A DNA stretch of 34,181 nt from an uncultured Faecalibacterium sp. (lineage in GTDB: Bacteria; Bacillota; Clostridia; Oscillospirales; Ruminococcaceae): positions 1 through 34,181 of the forward strand of contig CAKSWG010000020.1 of NCBI GenBank assembly GCA_934511465.1, in the 5' to 3' direction. The translations under genes were made by a program, and so were the position numbers. Shown here piece by piece: positions 8,437 through 17,208 of this stretch; the stretch's first letter is position 1, and every line of letters begins with the position of its first letter. Below the pieces are notes generated by a model, which saw only the letters and a program-made list of their open reading frames with translations, did no database searches and was not told the origin of the DNA.

Positions 8437-9250
8437 TGTTTTTGAGCACCTGACGGCAGGCGGCAAGGGCGGTCTCCTTATCCTTGGCCGTGATCAAAAA
8501 GCGGCTGGCGTGGCAGAAGCTGATGCCCGGGATGCCGCTCTTCTGCTCAATGACCTCCTGCGGCTGACCAGCCCAGCTCTGGGGGAAGGGGAGCTTGGGG
8601 CGCTTGGTCTTGTGGTCGGTGACGCACTGGGCGCTCCAGCCGCCGCGCTGGCTGGGGTACACCACAAACAAAGCGTCCGTTTTGTACAAGCCGTTTTTCC
8701 ACGGCAGGTAGCAGGGCAGCACCACGATGCCATCGCGGGAATTTTTGTAGGCCTGCTGCACCTTTTCGTCCGCACGGTTCACGGCGTTGGCGCTGGCGAT
8801 CTGGTTTTCCAAGATCTGCTTTGCCACGGCTACCGCCTTGAAAAAGCAGGTGTCCTGATCCTCCTTGGAGTCCCACACCGGGTTAAAAAAGCCAATGGCG
8901 TCGCACAGGCTGTTCTGCTCGCCGGTGTTGTCGTTCAGGTCCAGAGGCTGGATGAAGTTTTCGTCGATGAGCCGGGCCTGCCGCTCGCCCACAAGGCCCG
9001 GGCCCAGCACCCGCCACAGCAGGCCGAAGGCTGCATAGGGCACGCCGTTTGCACGGCACTCGCGGGGCTCCTGATGGTGGTCGAACATGCCAAAGCCCAC
9101 ATCGTACACGATGCCTTCAAAATCGTCCGGCACCACAAAGCCGCGGGTGATCTTGATATCCGGGCGCAGAATTTGCAGCAGCGCCGTGGCAAACACATCG
9201 TCGGCGTGGAACTTGCCGGCGTGGGTAAAGCCGTTTGCAGGAATTTTCAT
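8423..9250 (-). CDS. MYG1-family (UPF0160) metal-dependent hydrolase/exonuclease-like protein
   Basis: 275 residues. Metal-binding motifs typical of the DHH-like MYG1 family are visible: TH-GKFHADDVFA near residues 9-20, YDVGFGMFDHHQ near 50-60, and RANGVPYAAFGLLW. The eukaryotic MYG1 is a 3'-5' RNA exonuclease; the bacterial members are uncharacterised, so nuclease activity is inferred from family. The ATG at 9248-9250 has GAGGTA upstream and its own promoter (9286-9314). It is followed by, and overlaps, a GIY-YIG nuclease gene, suggesting a shared nucleic-acid role. Confidence 0.85.
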   Translation of the reverse strand: MKIPANGFTHAGKFHADDVFATALLQILRPDIKITRGFVVPDDFEGIVYDVGFGMFDHHQEPRECRANGVPYAAFGLLWRVLGPGLVGERQARLIDENFIQPLDLNDNTGEQNSLCDAIGFFNPVWDSKEDQDTCFFKAVAVAKQILENQIASANAVNRADEKVQQAYKNSRDGIVVLPCYLPWKNGLYKTDALFVVYPSQRGGWSAQCVTDHKTKRPKLPFPQSWAGQPQEVIEQKSGIPGISFCHASRFLITAKDKETALAACRQVLKNNGRI

Positions 9251-9285
9251 AGATGTACCTCGTTCCCAATAAAATCTCTGGCAAC

Positions 9286-9314
9286 AGTATAACACACTTT
9301 GCCCAAAGGGACAA
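9286..9314 (-). promoter_or_regulatory. Promoter of the MYG1-like/GIY-YIG pair
   Basis: On the minus strand TTGTCC (9309-9314) and TATACT (9286-9291) are 17 bases apart, about 40 bases before the ATG. The -35 lies within a few bases of the upstream bglA terminator. Confidence 0.65.
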
Positions 9315-9316
9315 CG

Positions 9317-9349
9317 AAAAGCCGCCGTGCGTTGTGCACAGCGGCCTTT
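9317..9349 (-). terminator. Terminator of the beta-glucoside operon
   Basis: On the minus strand a stem of about 13 bp with one bulged G and a five-base loop (ACAAC) is followed by TTTTCGTTGT. It lies about 30 bases past the bglA stop. Confidence 0.7.
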
Positions 9350-9380
9350 CAAGGAGGAAGTGCCTTATTTTAAAACTGCA

Positions 9381-10835
<1,455 letters not shown>

Positions 10836-12434
10836 TCAGTTCTTCTTTTCGTCGCGGAACAGCACAAACGAGACGGCAAAGGCCACCACAAAGGCAATGG
10901 CAGCGCCGATGCAGGCAAAGTAGAAGTTGGACATGGGTGCGTCCAGACCAATGTAGCTGGGCAGAGTCAGCAGGCCCGGAGAACCGCCGGAGTAGTTTTT
11001 GGTGTTCATCAGGCCCATAAAGAAGCCGCCTACACCGCCGCCGGCCATGGCCGCGATCATGTTGGTGCGGATCTTCATGGTAACGCCGAACAGCACCGGC
11101 TCGGTGATGCCGCACACTGCGGTGACACCGGTGGCGGAGGTCAGCTGTTTGAGCTCAGGGTCCTTGGTCTTGATGGAAACGGCCAGAGCGGCAGCGCCCT
11201 GTGCCACGTTGGAAGCCAGCTGGCCCGGGTAGATGATGGTATCATAGCCGATGGTCATACGGTTGTTAATGCCAATGGGGGTCAGGGCATGGTGGGTGCC
11301 GGTCATAACGAGGAAGGGCAGGAACACGCCAACGATGGTGGGCACCAGCCAAGGAGCCAGTGTGCTCAGGCCGTTGATCACGGCAGCCAGCGCGTTGGAC
11401 ACCACATAGCCCACCGGGCCCAGCACACACAGGGTGGCAATGCCGCACACGAACATGGTGATCAGCGGCGCAGTGAAGAAGCGCACGGCCTTGGGCGAGA
11501 TGCGGGTAGCCCACGGCTCCACCTTGGACATGAGCAGCACGCCCAGAATGATGGGGATCACGGACGAAGAGTAGCTGGCGTTATAGATGGGCAGCATGAA
11601 GATGGCAATGGCCTCGCCGCTCTCCTTGGAAGCCGCCACCATGTTCACGAAGTTGGGGTGCAGCAGGATGCCGCCCAGCATCATGGCCAGATACGGGTTG
11701 CAGCCCAGCTTTTTGGCAGCGGAGTTTGCCAGCAGGATGGGCAGGAAGTAGAAGGTGGCATCACCCATGAAGTTGATGACCTGATAGGTGCTGGACGTGT
11801 TGCTGACCAGCTTGAAGGCCACCAGAACGGCCAGCACGGCCTTGATCATGCCGGCTGCGGTCAGCGGGGGCAGGATGGGGGTAAAAATGCCGGTCAGAGT
11901 GTCAATGACACGGTCGTACCACTTGCCATTGGGGGCCTGCGGTGCAGCGGGGGCATTGCCCAGCTTGCCGCTCATTTTCTCGTATACCTGCGTCACTTCG
12001 GCACCGATGATGACCTGATACTGGCCATTTGCCTGTGCCACGCCCACAACGCCGGGCAGGCCCTTGATGGCATCGGTGTCCGCCTTGGATTCATCCTTCA
12101 GGTTAAAGCGCAGCCGGGTGGCGCAATGGGTGGCATTGCTCACATTTTCGGCACCGCCCACGAGGCTGAGGATCTGTTCGGCCAAAACGCCGTAATCTTC
12201 TTTTTTTGCCATTTGTAATTCCTCCATGATGTTTGGGTCCAACGTAAGCCGCAGCCGGCTGCGCAGAAATTCTGCACCTGCTACGCCGGGCAGCCCACGG
12301 ATGGCATCGAGTTCGACCACACTGCGGTCTTTTACCGTGACAGACAGGCTGCCGTTGCGGAATTCACACAGGCCTATGTTTTCTTTTCCGCCGACAGGAG
12401 CATAAAGCTGCTCCAGAAACTGTTCACGATCCAT
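10836..12434 (-). CDS. PTS beta-glucoside EIIBC permease with an extra degenerate EIIB domain at the N-terminus
   Basis: 532 residues from the first start. Residues 75-165 form a normal EIIB: VGGAENVSNATHCATRLRF with the phospho-cysteine (Cys30 of the shorter form, Cys104 of the long form), then GLPGVVGV and QYQVIIG. A multi-span EIIC follows, including GTHHALTPIG and the late TAVCGITEPVLFG signature. There is no EIIA domain, so a glucose-type EIIA from elsewhere must supply phosphate. Residues 1-74 look like a second EIIB (PVGGKENIG, VKDRSVVELDAIRGLPGVAG) in which the HC of the active site is replaced by FR. Two starts are credible: ATG 12434 (GGGAGG upstream) and ATG 12212 (GGAGG 8 bases upstream), the second giving a standard 458-residue protein. 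I list the long form because the extension is in frame and domain-like. Confidence 0.88.
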   Translation of the reverse strand: MDREQFLEQLYAPVGGKENIGLCEFRNGSLSVTVKDRSVVELDAIRGLPGVAGAEFLRSRLRLTLDPNIMEELQMAKKEDYGVLAEQILSLVGGAENVSNATHCATRLRFNLKDESKADTDAIKGLPGVVGVAQANGQYQVIIGAEVTQVYEKMSGKLGNAPAAPQAPNGKWYDRVIDTLTGIFTPILPPLTAAGMIKAVLAVLVAFKLVSNTSSTYQVINFMGDATFYFLPILLANSAAKKLGCNPYLAMMLGGILLHPNFVNMVAASKESGEAIAIFMLPIYNASYSSSVIPIILGVLLMSKVEPWATRISPKAVRFFTAPLITMFVCGIATLCVLGPVGYVVSNALAAVINGLSTLAPWLVPTIVGVFLPFLVMTGTHHALTPIGINNRMTIGYDTIIYPGQLASNVAQGAAALAVSIKTKDPELKQLTSATGVTAVCGITEPVLFGVTMKIRTNMIAAMAGGGVGGFFMGLMNTKNYSGGSPGLLTLPSYIGLDAPMSNFYFACIGAAIAFVVAFAVSFVLFRDEKKN

Positions 12435-12528
12435 GGCAGAGGACCTCCCTCTCAGTCAATATCTTCTGAACCGCCCGACGCGCGCCATCGGCCGGGTTCA
12501 TACAAAAATCAGGGCAGAAGAAAGGCGG

Positions 12529-13359
12529 TCACACGCCGTTTTTCTCCTGCAAGCGGCCAATGTGCAATGTGAGGTACAAAAGCTCCTCATCGTTGCACTG
12601 CCAGTTCCATGTGTTCCGGAAATAGTCCGCGATGCTGCAGGCACAGTGGTACGCCTGCGGGCACTCACGCTTGACCTGAACCAGCATCCCGCTGATACGA
12701 TCCTCCACCTGACTGCCGCTGGCAAGCCGCTGGATAAGATACCGCAGGTGCATGGAAAAGCGGGAATAGGAAAAGCTCTCTTTGTTGAGCTGGATGGCAA
12801 GTTCTTTTTCCACGATGGCGTCCACATCCGAAAGGGCCTTGAGGGTCATCATCATGGAGTGCATGTCCCCGGCTTCGGCCTCGGCGTTGATGAGGTGGAG
12901 CGCAATGTTCACTACTTCGCTCTGGGGCAGCTCCAAGCCCGCTGTCCGGGCCAGCAGCTCCCGGGCCTGCTCGGCAAGCTCGGTCTCGCGGGGGTACAGA
13001 TGGCGGACGTCGTAAGCCAGCGGCGTGGGCACCTCGATGCCCTTGTTCAGCCGCTCCGCCGCAAAATTCAGGTGGTCTGCCAGTGTAAAGGGCAGGTTCG
13101 GGTTCAGCGCACAGTCCAGCTCCACCTCGGCCTTTTCTGCGATCTCGGCGCAGGCCAGCACAAGGGAACGGGGCAGGTCTGCCGCCATGCCGAAATATTT
13201 GGGGTTCACATCGTAAAACGTCTTTTCCACGCGGGAAAGGTCGGTCAGCTCGTAGGGCATTTTGGGGAAACCGACACCGCGGCCAAGGACCACCAGTTCC
13301 TTACCATTGCCGTCCAGTGCCAGTGCGGCATTGTTGTTGATCTGCTTGATGATTTTCAT
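12529..13359 (-). CDS. licT: BglG/LicT-family transcription antiterminator
   Basis: 276 residues, usual size. Residues 1-55 are the CAT RNA-binding domain (MKIIKQINNNAALAL, VVLGRGVGFPK). Two PRD domains follow, about 65-170 and 171-276, each with paired histidines in expected places (DHLNFA and VRHLYP in PRD1; MHLRYLIQRL and LTLHIGRL in PRD2). The family binds a RAT hairpin in the leader RNA and prevents termination. PTS phosphorylation of the PRD histidines reports sugar supply. A RAT-like element lies at 13458-13483 just behind a strong promoter. First gene of licT-PTS-bglA; the 94-base gap before the PTS gene shows no separate promoter. The ATG at 13357-13359 has GGGAG upstream. Confidence 0.9.
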   Translation of the reverse strand: MKIIKQINNNAALALDGNGKELVVLGRGVGFPKMPYELTDLSRVEKTFYDVNPKYFGMAADLPRSLVLACAEIAEKAEVELDCALNPNLPFTLADHLNFAAERLNKGIEVPTPLAYDVRHLYPRETELAEQARELLARTAGLELPQSEVVNIALHLINAEAEAGDMHSMMMTLKALSDVDAIVEKELAIQLNKESFSYSRFSMHLRYLIQRLASGSQVEDRISGMLVQVKRECPQAYHCACSIADYFRNTWNWQCNDEELLYLTLHIGRLQEKNGV

Positions 13360-13457
13360 ACCGCACGCTCCCTGCTGCATTGCATTTCCTGATAAAAGAA
13401 AAACCCCGAATGCAGCAACCTACACTTCCCCCTTTGCAGAAAAGGGGATCTGATGCA

Positions 13458-13483
13458 AGTAGCGCCTCCGAGGAGTAACACCT
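13458..13483 (-). promoter_or_regulatory. RAT-like antiterminator-binding element in the licT leader
   Basis: On the minus strand the element reads GGTGTTACTC, loop CTCG-type, then GAGGCG and CTACTT. This matches the RAT pattern GGATTGTTACTG...CAGGCAAAACC in the key GTTACT(G/C) and (C/G)AGGC parts with a compensating G-to-C swap in the stem. It starts about 10-35 bases after the predicted transcription start. A terminator sharing its 3' half is expected; I see a seven-base-pair hairpin (CCCCTTT/AAAGGGG, about 13430-13447) and a T-rich run further on, but not a clean overlapping terminator. Confidence 0.5.
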
Positions 13484-13498
13484 TGTTATTACAGGATT

Positions 13499-13527
13499 AG
13501 TATAGCAAAGCCATTTTTCGCTGTCCA
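13499..13527 (-). promoter_or_regulatory. Promoter of the licT-PTS-bglA operon
   Basis: On the minus strand TGGACA (13522-13527) and TATACT (13499-13504) are 17 bases apart, directly upstream of the RAT-like element. Confidence 0.75.
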
Positions 13528-13592
13528 TTCGCACCATGGCCAAAAAAACGCTCCGGAATTTGTGCAGGGTGGAAAAACAGCCACGCAAAAAC

Positions 13593-13621
13593 GCCCCGGA
13601 ACGGGCACGCCATTCCGGGGC
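13593..13621. terminator. Bidirectional terminator hairpin
   Basis: A nine-bp stem GCCCCGGAA/TTCCGGGGC has T-runs on both strands (CTTTTTGCG on plus, CGTTTTTGCG on minus). It lies 16 bases past the stop of the ATP-grasp gene and should end that message. Confidence 0.75.
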
Positions 13622-13636
13622 TTTTTGCGTGTATGC

Positions 13637-14965
13637 TTACTTTTTCTTTGCGGCGCGCGCCTTTTTGGCGGCAGGCGCAGCAGGCTTTGCGGCAGGGGCC
13701 GTCTCCGGCTCGCCCAAAGCCAGAATGCTGCTCAGCTCCTTCTGGGCGGCGGCATTGGTGGCGTCGGTAGTGGCCAGCACATCAGAGTAGAACTGCTCCA
13801 TCTCCTCGCGGGTGGAGAAGGTGGCAACGTACATCTGGTTGCCCATGGCGCCGCTCAGCGCGTCCGGGATGCGGTCCACCATGCGCATGTTCTGCTGGTA
13901 CTTCTGCATGATCTGCTCGTGGCTGTACACAAAGTGCTTGCCGTCGCGGCGGCCTGCAAACGGGCAGTAGAAGTGCTCGCCCACCGGCATATCGGTGCCG
14001 CCAAAGGCGATCATGTCCGCCCAGATCTTGTAGACGTTGGTGGAGCGGGCAAAGTTGATCATATCCGGGGTGAAGCCGCCGCAGGGGCGCATGTTGACTT
14101 CCAGTGCCACGATCTGGCCCTTTTTGCCCATGCTGGCCTGATCCTCGGTCATGCGGAAGAACTCAAAGTGGATGAAGCGGCTCCGGACGCCAAAGCTCTT
14201 GACAACGGCACGGCCTGCGGCGCGGGTGTCCTCGGGCAGGTCCTTGATGATGTAGTAGATGGAGTTGTCGTTGTCGTTGACGATATCCATGATGGACATG
14301 GGGCTCACGTTGCCGGCCTCAAAGATGGGGTTGCCGTTGGCATCGATGATGGCATCGTAGCTGTTCACCTCTGCCCGGACGAACTCCTCCATGATGTACT
14401 CCACATCCGGGTGATGGGCCGTCTTCTGCACGAGGAACTTTTTCAGGTCCTCGTCGCTGGACAGCTTGTGGGTATCGGATGCGCCCACGCCGTTATCCGG
14501 CTTTACCACCACCGGGTAGCCCACCTCGTCGATGAACTTCCGGCAGCCCTCGTAATCGTCCACCATGTGGTAGCGTGCGGTGGCGATGCCGGCCTTCTTG
14601 TAGTACTCCTTCATCTTGCTCTTGTACTTGATGCGGGGCATATCATCGGTCTGGAAGCCGGAGGTGATGTGGAAATCGGTGCGCAGGGCTGCGTCCCGCT
14701 CCAGCCAGTATTCGTTGTTGGACTCCAGCCAGTCGATGCGGCCATACTTGAAGGCAAAGAAGGCCACGGCGCGGTAGACCTCGTCGTAGTTTTCCAGACT
14801 GCCCACCTTGTAGTACTCGTTCAGGCTGTCCTTCAGCTCCGGCTTCAGCTCATCGTAGGGCTGGTCGCCGATGCCCAGCACGTTCATGCCGTTGTTTTTC
14901 AGCTCACGGCAGAACTGCCAGTAGTTGGTGGGGAAGTTGGGCGAAATAAAAATGAAATTCTGCAT
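13637..14965 (-). CDS. ATP-grasp ligase of unknown substrate
   Basis: 442 residues. ATP-grasp enzymes activate a carboxylate as acyl-phosphate and join it to an amine or other nucleophile. The pre-ATP-grasp fold (MQNFIFISPNFPTNYWQFCR) comes first. The grasp core follows: lysine K155 in VVVKPDNGVGAS, an acidic MEEFV strand, and the Mg-binding VALEVNMRPCGGF segment. The closest broad group is carbamoyl-phosphate-synthase-like ligases. The last 25 or so residues are an Ala/Pro/Lys tail ending KKARAAKKK, unusual for this fold and possibly a nucleic-acid- or membrane-contacting extension. The ATG at 14963-14965 has GAGGAA about 10 bases upstream. It follows two alpha/beta-hydrolase genes on the same strand, so the three may act on one compound; the substrate is unknown. 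Confidence 0.8.
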   Translation of the reverse strand: MQNFIFISPNFPTNYWQFCRELKNNGMNVLGIGDQPYDELKPELKDSLNEYYKVGSLENYDEVYRAVAFFAFKYGRIDWLESNNEYWLERDAALRTDFHITSGFQTDDMPRIKYKSKMKEYYKKAGIATARYHMVDDYEGCRKFIDEVGYPVVVKPDNGVGASDTHKLSSDEDLKKFLVQKTAHHPDVEYIMEEFVRAEVNSYDAIIDANGNPIFEAGNVSPMSIMDIVNDNDNSIYYIIKDLPEDTRAAGRAVVKSFGVRSRFIHFEFFRMTEDQASMGKKGQIVALEVNMRPCGGFTPDMINFARSTNVYKIWADMIAFGGTDMPVGEHFYCPFAGRRDGKHFVYSHEQIMQKYQQNMRMVDRIPDALSGAMGNQMYVATFSTREEMEQFYSDVLATTDATNAAAQKELSSILALGEPETAPAAKPAAPAAKKARAAKKK

Positions 14966-15009
14966 GGTTTTATGATTCCTCTTTCCTCTATAAACCTCTA
15001 TAAAAACTC

Positions 15010-15177
15010 CCTCAGTCACGGCTTCGCCGTGCCAGCTCCCTCTGGGAGGGAGCCGACCCTCTCAGTCAACGCTTACAGCGTTGCCAGCTCCCCCGAGGGG
15101 GGAGCTTTTTCCGCCTTACCGCCAGATGCATCAAAGCTCGCCCTTCGGGAGAGCTGGCGCGTCAGCGCCTGAGAGGG
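15010..15177. repeat. Palindromic intergenic repeat, copy A (one full unit plus an extra half)
   Basis: The full copy spans 15057-15177 and is bounded by CCCTCTCAG and CTGAGAGGG as terminal inverted repeats. Inside are an AGCTCCCCC hairpin followed by CTTTTT, the constant block ACCGCCAGATGC, and a GCTCGCCCTTCGGGAGAGC hairpin. A truncated extra left half sits at 15010-15052 (CCCTCAGTCACGGC, then GCCAGCTCCCTC). Copies B and C are close matches. Confidence 0.85.
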
Positions 15178-15183
15178 TTTGTT

Positions 15184-15942
15184 TTACTGCTGCCCCAGAA
15201 TATACGGCATGTAATATGCAGTCTGTTTATACCACCAGTTCCAGTCGTGGTTCACATCGTGGCCCCACAGGTCCACCCAGACGGGGATGTTCTTGGCCTC
15301 GAAGATGCGCTTGAGGAACCATGTGGTGTCCGGCTGCTCCCAGTCGCCCTGACCGCAGCAGATCACCGCTTTCTGGCTGCGGAACAGCTGCATGTAGGGG
15401 TGGTCCTCCGGGAAGTTCTTCATGTAGTCCACGGGGGAGTTCATGTACACCAGCTCGTCCATGTAGTCGCCAAAGCCGTAGTGGGCCGTGTAGATGCCGC
15501 TGAGGGCCAGACAGCCGCAGAACACATCCGGACGGCGCAGGTACAGGTTCACCGCATGGGTAGCGCCCAGACTACAGCCAAAGGCAATGACGCCGGGCAA
15601 ATCGCTCCAGCCGTTGCGCTCTTTGGCCATGTACTGGATCTTGGGTGCTGCTTCCTCCACGATGTAACGCAGCCACTGCTCGTAGCGGCGGATGCGCCAA
15701 TAGGGGTCGCCCTGCGCATCGGACCAAGTCTCCTTGTCCATGGTATCGATGGAGATCACCATGATCTGGCCGGCATCGATCCACGGGGCAAGGGTATCGT
15801 TCATGTGGAAGTTCTCAAAATCGAAGAAGCGGCCATCCTGACAGGGGATGTACAGCATCGGGCGGCCTGCGTGGCCGTAGATCTTGCACTCCATGTCACG
15901 GCCCAGCGCCGGACTGTAATCCTTGAAATACTGCATTTCCAT
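15184..15942 (-). CDS. Putative esterase, alpha/beta-hydrolase fold
   Basis: 252 residues, no signal peptide, so probably cytoplasmic. The nucleophile elbow is GCSLG with Ser124. A late GHDVNHDWNWW segment supplies the likely catalytic histidine. Aromatic-rich ends and the HYGFGDYMDELVYMNSP region resemble the putative esterase group near the esterase D/enterochelin-esterase families. AAAGGAGG precedes the ATG by 8 bases. It lies between repeat copies A and B, with a second hydrolase upstream and the ATP-grasp ligase downstream, all on the minus strand. The substrate cannot be named. Confidence 0.8.
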   Translation of the reverse strand: MEMQYFKDYSPALGRDMECKIYGHAGRPMLYIPCQDGRFFDFENFHMNDTLAPWIDAGQIMVISIDTMDKETWSDAQGDPYWRIRRYEQWLRYIVEEAAPKIQYMAKERNGWSDLPGVIAFGCSLGATHAVNLYLRRPDVFCGCLALSGIYTAHYGFGDYMDELVYMNSPVDYMKNFPEDHPYMQLFRSQKAVICCGQGDWEQPDTTWFLKRIFEAKNIPVWVDLWGHDVNHDWNWWYKQTAYYMPYILGQQ

Positions 15943-15965
15943 GGTGTTTCCTCCTTTGATGTGGA

Positions 15966-16091
15966 CCCTCTCAGGCTCACTTTGTTCGCCAGCTCCCTCC
16001 GAAAGGGGAGCTTTTTCTGCCTTACCGCCAGATGCATAGAAGCTCGCCCTTCGGGAGAGCTGGCAGCGCCGTCAGGCGATGCCTGAGAGGG
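15966..16091. repeat. Palindromic intergenic repeat, copy B
   Basis: Same architecture as copy A: CCCTCTCAG at the left end, CTGAGAGGG at the right, inner hairpins and the constant ACCGCCAGATGC block. It fills almost the whole gap between the two hydrolase genes, ending two bases before the stop of the 16094 gene. Confidence 0.88.
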
Positions 16092-16093
16092 TT

Positions 16094-16864
16094 TTACTCC
16101 TCCACCTCATACATCAGGGTGTGGAACATAAAGGGCAGCTGCTTTTCCCAGCTGGCTTCGCTGTGGGTGCCGCCGGGCACGATGCGGCTGGTGAGGTGGA
16201 TGCCCCGGGTCATGACCTTTGCGCACATCTCTGCAAAGCCGCGGCGCATCCCCTCGTGGTTGCCCATCTCGCGGGAGCCGTAGTCCATGTACAGCACGGT
16301 GCCCGGCTCCAGCTTTGCGCGGCCCACAAGGCCGGAGAGCTTTTCCGGCGACACCCAGATGGACGGCGACAGCGCCGCCGCCCGGCTGAAAACATCGTTG
16401 TACTGCAAAAGGGCATACAGGCTCATCAGCCCGCCCATGCTGCTGCCGCCGATGAAGGTGTGCTCCCGGTCGGGCAGGGTGCGGAAGTTGCGGTCGATGA
16501 AGGGTTTGAACCGGTGGATATACCAGTTCATGGTGGCTTGGCCCTTGCCATCGAAGTGGCCGAACTGCGGGTCGTCGAACCGGTAGGGCGAATACTCCAC
16601 CAGACGCTCGTTATTAGGGCCTGCATTGCATTCCACTGCCGCCACGATCAGCGGAGTGTCGGTGTAGTCCAGATAATCGGCCACGCCCCAGCTCTTGCCA
16701 AAGGTGGCATCCTCGTCAAAAAAGACGTTCTGGCCGTCGAACATATACAGCACCGGATACCGGCGGTCCGGCTCGGCCTCGTACATGGTGGGCAGATAGA
16801 CATATACTCTGCGCTGCTCGGTGCCGTTGACGGCAGGGTAGCTCACGCTCCATTTTTTGACCAT
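16094..16864 (-). CDS. Putative esterase (esterase D/Fes-like alpha/beta-hydrolase)
   Basis: 256 residues, no signal peptide. The fold starts RRVYVYLP...YPVLYMFDGQNVF, typical of the enterochelin-esterase/esterase D superfamily. The nucleophile elbow GGSSMGG spans residues 139-145, with Ser142 as the likely nucleophile. GGTHSEASW near the C-terminus carries the probable catalytic histidine. This is a different subfamily from the hydrolase at 15184, so the pair is not a simple duplication. A promoter (16932-16960) and GAGGG site precede the ATG; it is the first gene of the hydrolase-hydrolase-ligase set. Confidence 0.85.
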   Translation of the reverse strand: MVKKWSVSYPAVNGTEQRRVYVYLPTMYEAEPDRRYPVLYMFDGQNVFFDEDATFGKSWGVADYLDYTDTPLIVAAVECNAGPNNERLVEYSPYRFDDPQFGHFDGKGQATMNWYIHRFKPFIDRNFRTLPDREHTFIGGSSMGGLMSLYALLQYNDVFSRAAALSPSIWVSPEKLSGLVGRAKLEPGTVLYMDYGSREMGNHEGMRRGFAEMCAKVMTRGIHLTSRIVPGGTHSEASWEKQLPFMFHTLMYEVEE

Positions 16865-16931
16865 AGCGGTGTATCCCTCTCAATCTTTCCTGCACATGGC
16901 CTGCCGCAATGCAGGCCGCTGTTCTGGTTTC

Positions 16932-16960
16932 AGTTTAGCACTGCCGGACACAGAAAGCAA
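16932..16960 (-). promoter_or_regulatory. Promoter of the hydrolase/ATP-grasp cluster
   Basis: On the minus strand TTGCTT (16955-16960) and TAAACT (16932-16937) are 17 bases apart. The leader then holds a short GGCCTGC/GCAGGCC hairpin (about 16899-16918) before the gene. Confidence 0.55.
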
Positions 16961-16997
16961 TTGCGTCGGGAAATTTTGGAGTTTTGACAATGAAGAA

Positions 16998-17122
16998 CCC
17001 TCTCAGGCTCACTTCGTTCGCCAGCTCCCCCGAAGGGGGAGCTTTTTCTGCTTGACCGCCAGATGCGTAAAAGCTCGCCCTTCGGGAGAGCTGTCAGCGC
17101 CGTCAGGCGCCGACTGAGAGGG
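16998..17122. repeat. Palindromic intergenic repeat, copy C
   Basis: Bounded by CCCTCTCAG and CTGAGAGGG, with AGCTCCCCCGAAGGGGGAGC then TTTTTC, the constant ACCGCCAGATGC block and the GCTCGCCCTTCGGGAGAGC hairpin. It lies between ilvE and the promoter of the hydrolase cluster. Confidence 0.88.
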
Positions 17123-17132
17123 GCAATATACG

Positions 17133-17168
17133 GCAAACGCCGCCGAGCGGAGGCCTGGCGGCGTTTGC
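17133..17168 (-). terminator. Hairpin after ilvE, probable terminator
   Basis: A perfect 12-bp stem (GCAAACGCCGCC/GGCGGCGTTTGC) with a 12-base loop lies about 40 bases past the ilvE stop. There is no real T-run on either side, so termination is inferred from place and strength. Confidence 0.5.
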
Positions 17169-17208
17169 TGCTATTCTGAATAAAAAGGTTCTCTCCGGAG
17201 AATCGGGA

